NCBI GenBank assembly: GCA_003453835.1
Contig: DMMN01000198.1
Coordinates: 7,150 to 13,046, forward strand
From: Bacteroidota bacterium
Lineage (GTDB): Bacteria; Bacteroidota; Ignavibacteria; UBA10030
DNA: 5,897 nt
Reading direction: 5' to 3'
Position 1 is the stretch's first letter; every line of letters starts with the position of its first letter. The position numbers and the translations under genes were made by a program. The notes under the pieces are model-generated. The model was not told where the DNA came from, did no database searches, and was given only the letters and a program-made list of their open reading frames with translations. This document shows, one piece after another, positions 5,895 to 5,897 of this stretch.

Positions 5895-5897
5895 CTG

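Overview
The window carries seven protein genes, all on the minus strand and packed head to tail, with the longest gene-free gap about 250 bp. Nothing convincing is encoded on the plus strand. No RNA gene, insertion sequence, CRISPR array or phage-like gene is visible. By eye the DNA is moderately GC-rich. Three hints point weakly to the Bacteroidota/Chlorobiota/Ignavibacteria side of the bacterial tree. First, there is one perfect TAnnTTTG promoter core 30 bp upstream of a gene with a consensus ribosome binding site. Second, the peptidase is an exported PepF-type enzyme. Third, a LiaF-like membrane protein pair is followed by what looks like a LytS/YehU-type sensor kinase. No species can be named.

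In transcription order (high to low coordinates), the first gene is a four-helix membrane protein of the DUF1761 family (5496-5894), whose start lies at the window edge. Next comes a complete XdhC/CoxI-family protein (4296-5420), then an M3-family oligoendopeptidase F with a signal peptide (2232-4118). It is followed by a MocA-like molybdopterin cytidylyltransferase (1528-2112). After a 251-bp gap with the best promoter in the window come a small LiaI-like four-helix protein (899-1276), a LiaF-like protein with the same four helices plus a repeat-built C-terminal domain (202-909), and the first 44 codons of a probable sensor histidine kinase (1-132).

Two functional groups stand out. XdhC and MocA both belong to the maturation of molybdenum hydroxylases (xanthine dehydrogenase or aerobic CO dehydrogenase type): MocA makes the cytidylated cofactor and XdhC holds the cofactor and delivers it to the apoenzyme. 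They are split by pepF, and no hydroxylase subunit is present. The second group (LiaI-like, LiaF-like, kinase) resembles a cell-envelope stress-sensing operon. The first two genes overlap by 11 bp and are probably translationally coupled.

Most of the window consists of recognisable families. The points worth a second look are the mirrored layout of the LiaI/LiaF pair, a regular five-fold G-x-E repeat in the LiaF-like domain, a 10-bp direct repeat bracketing its promoter, and the exported peptidase between two molybdenum cofactor genes. I found no evidence of a wholly new system.
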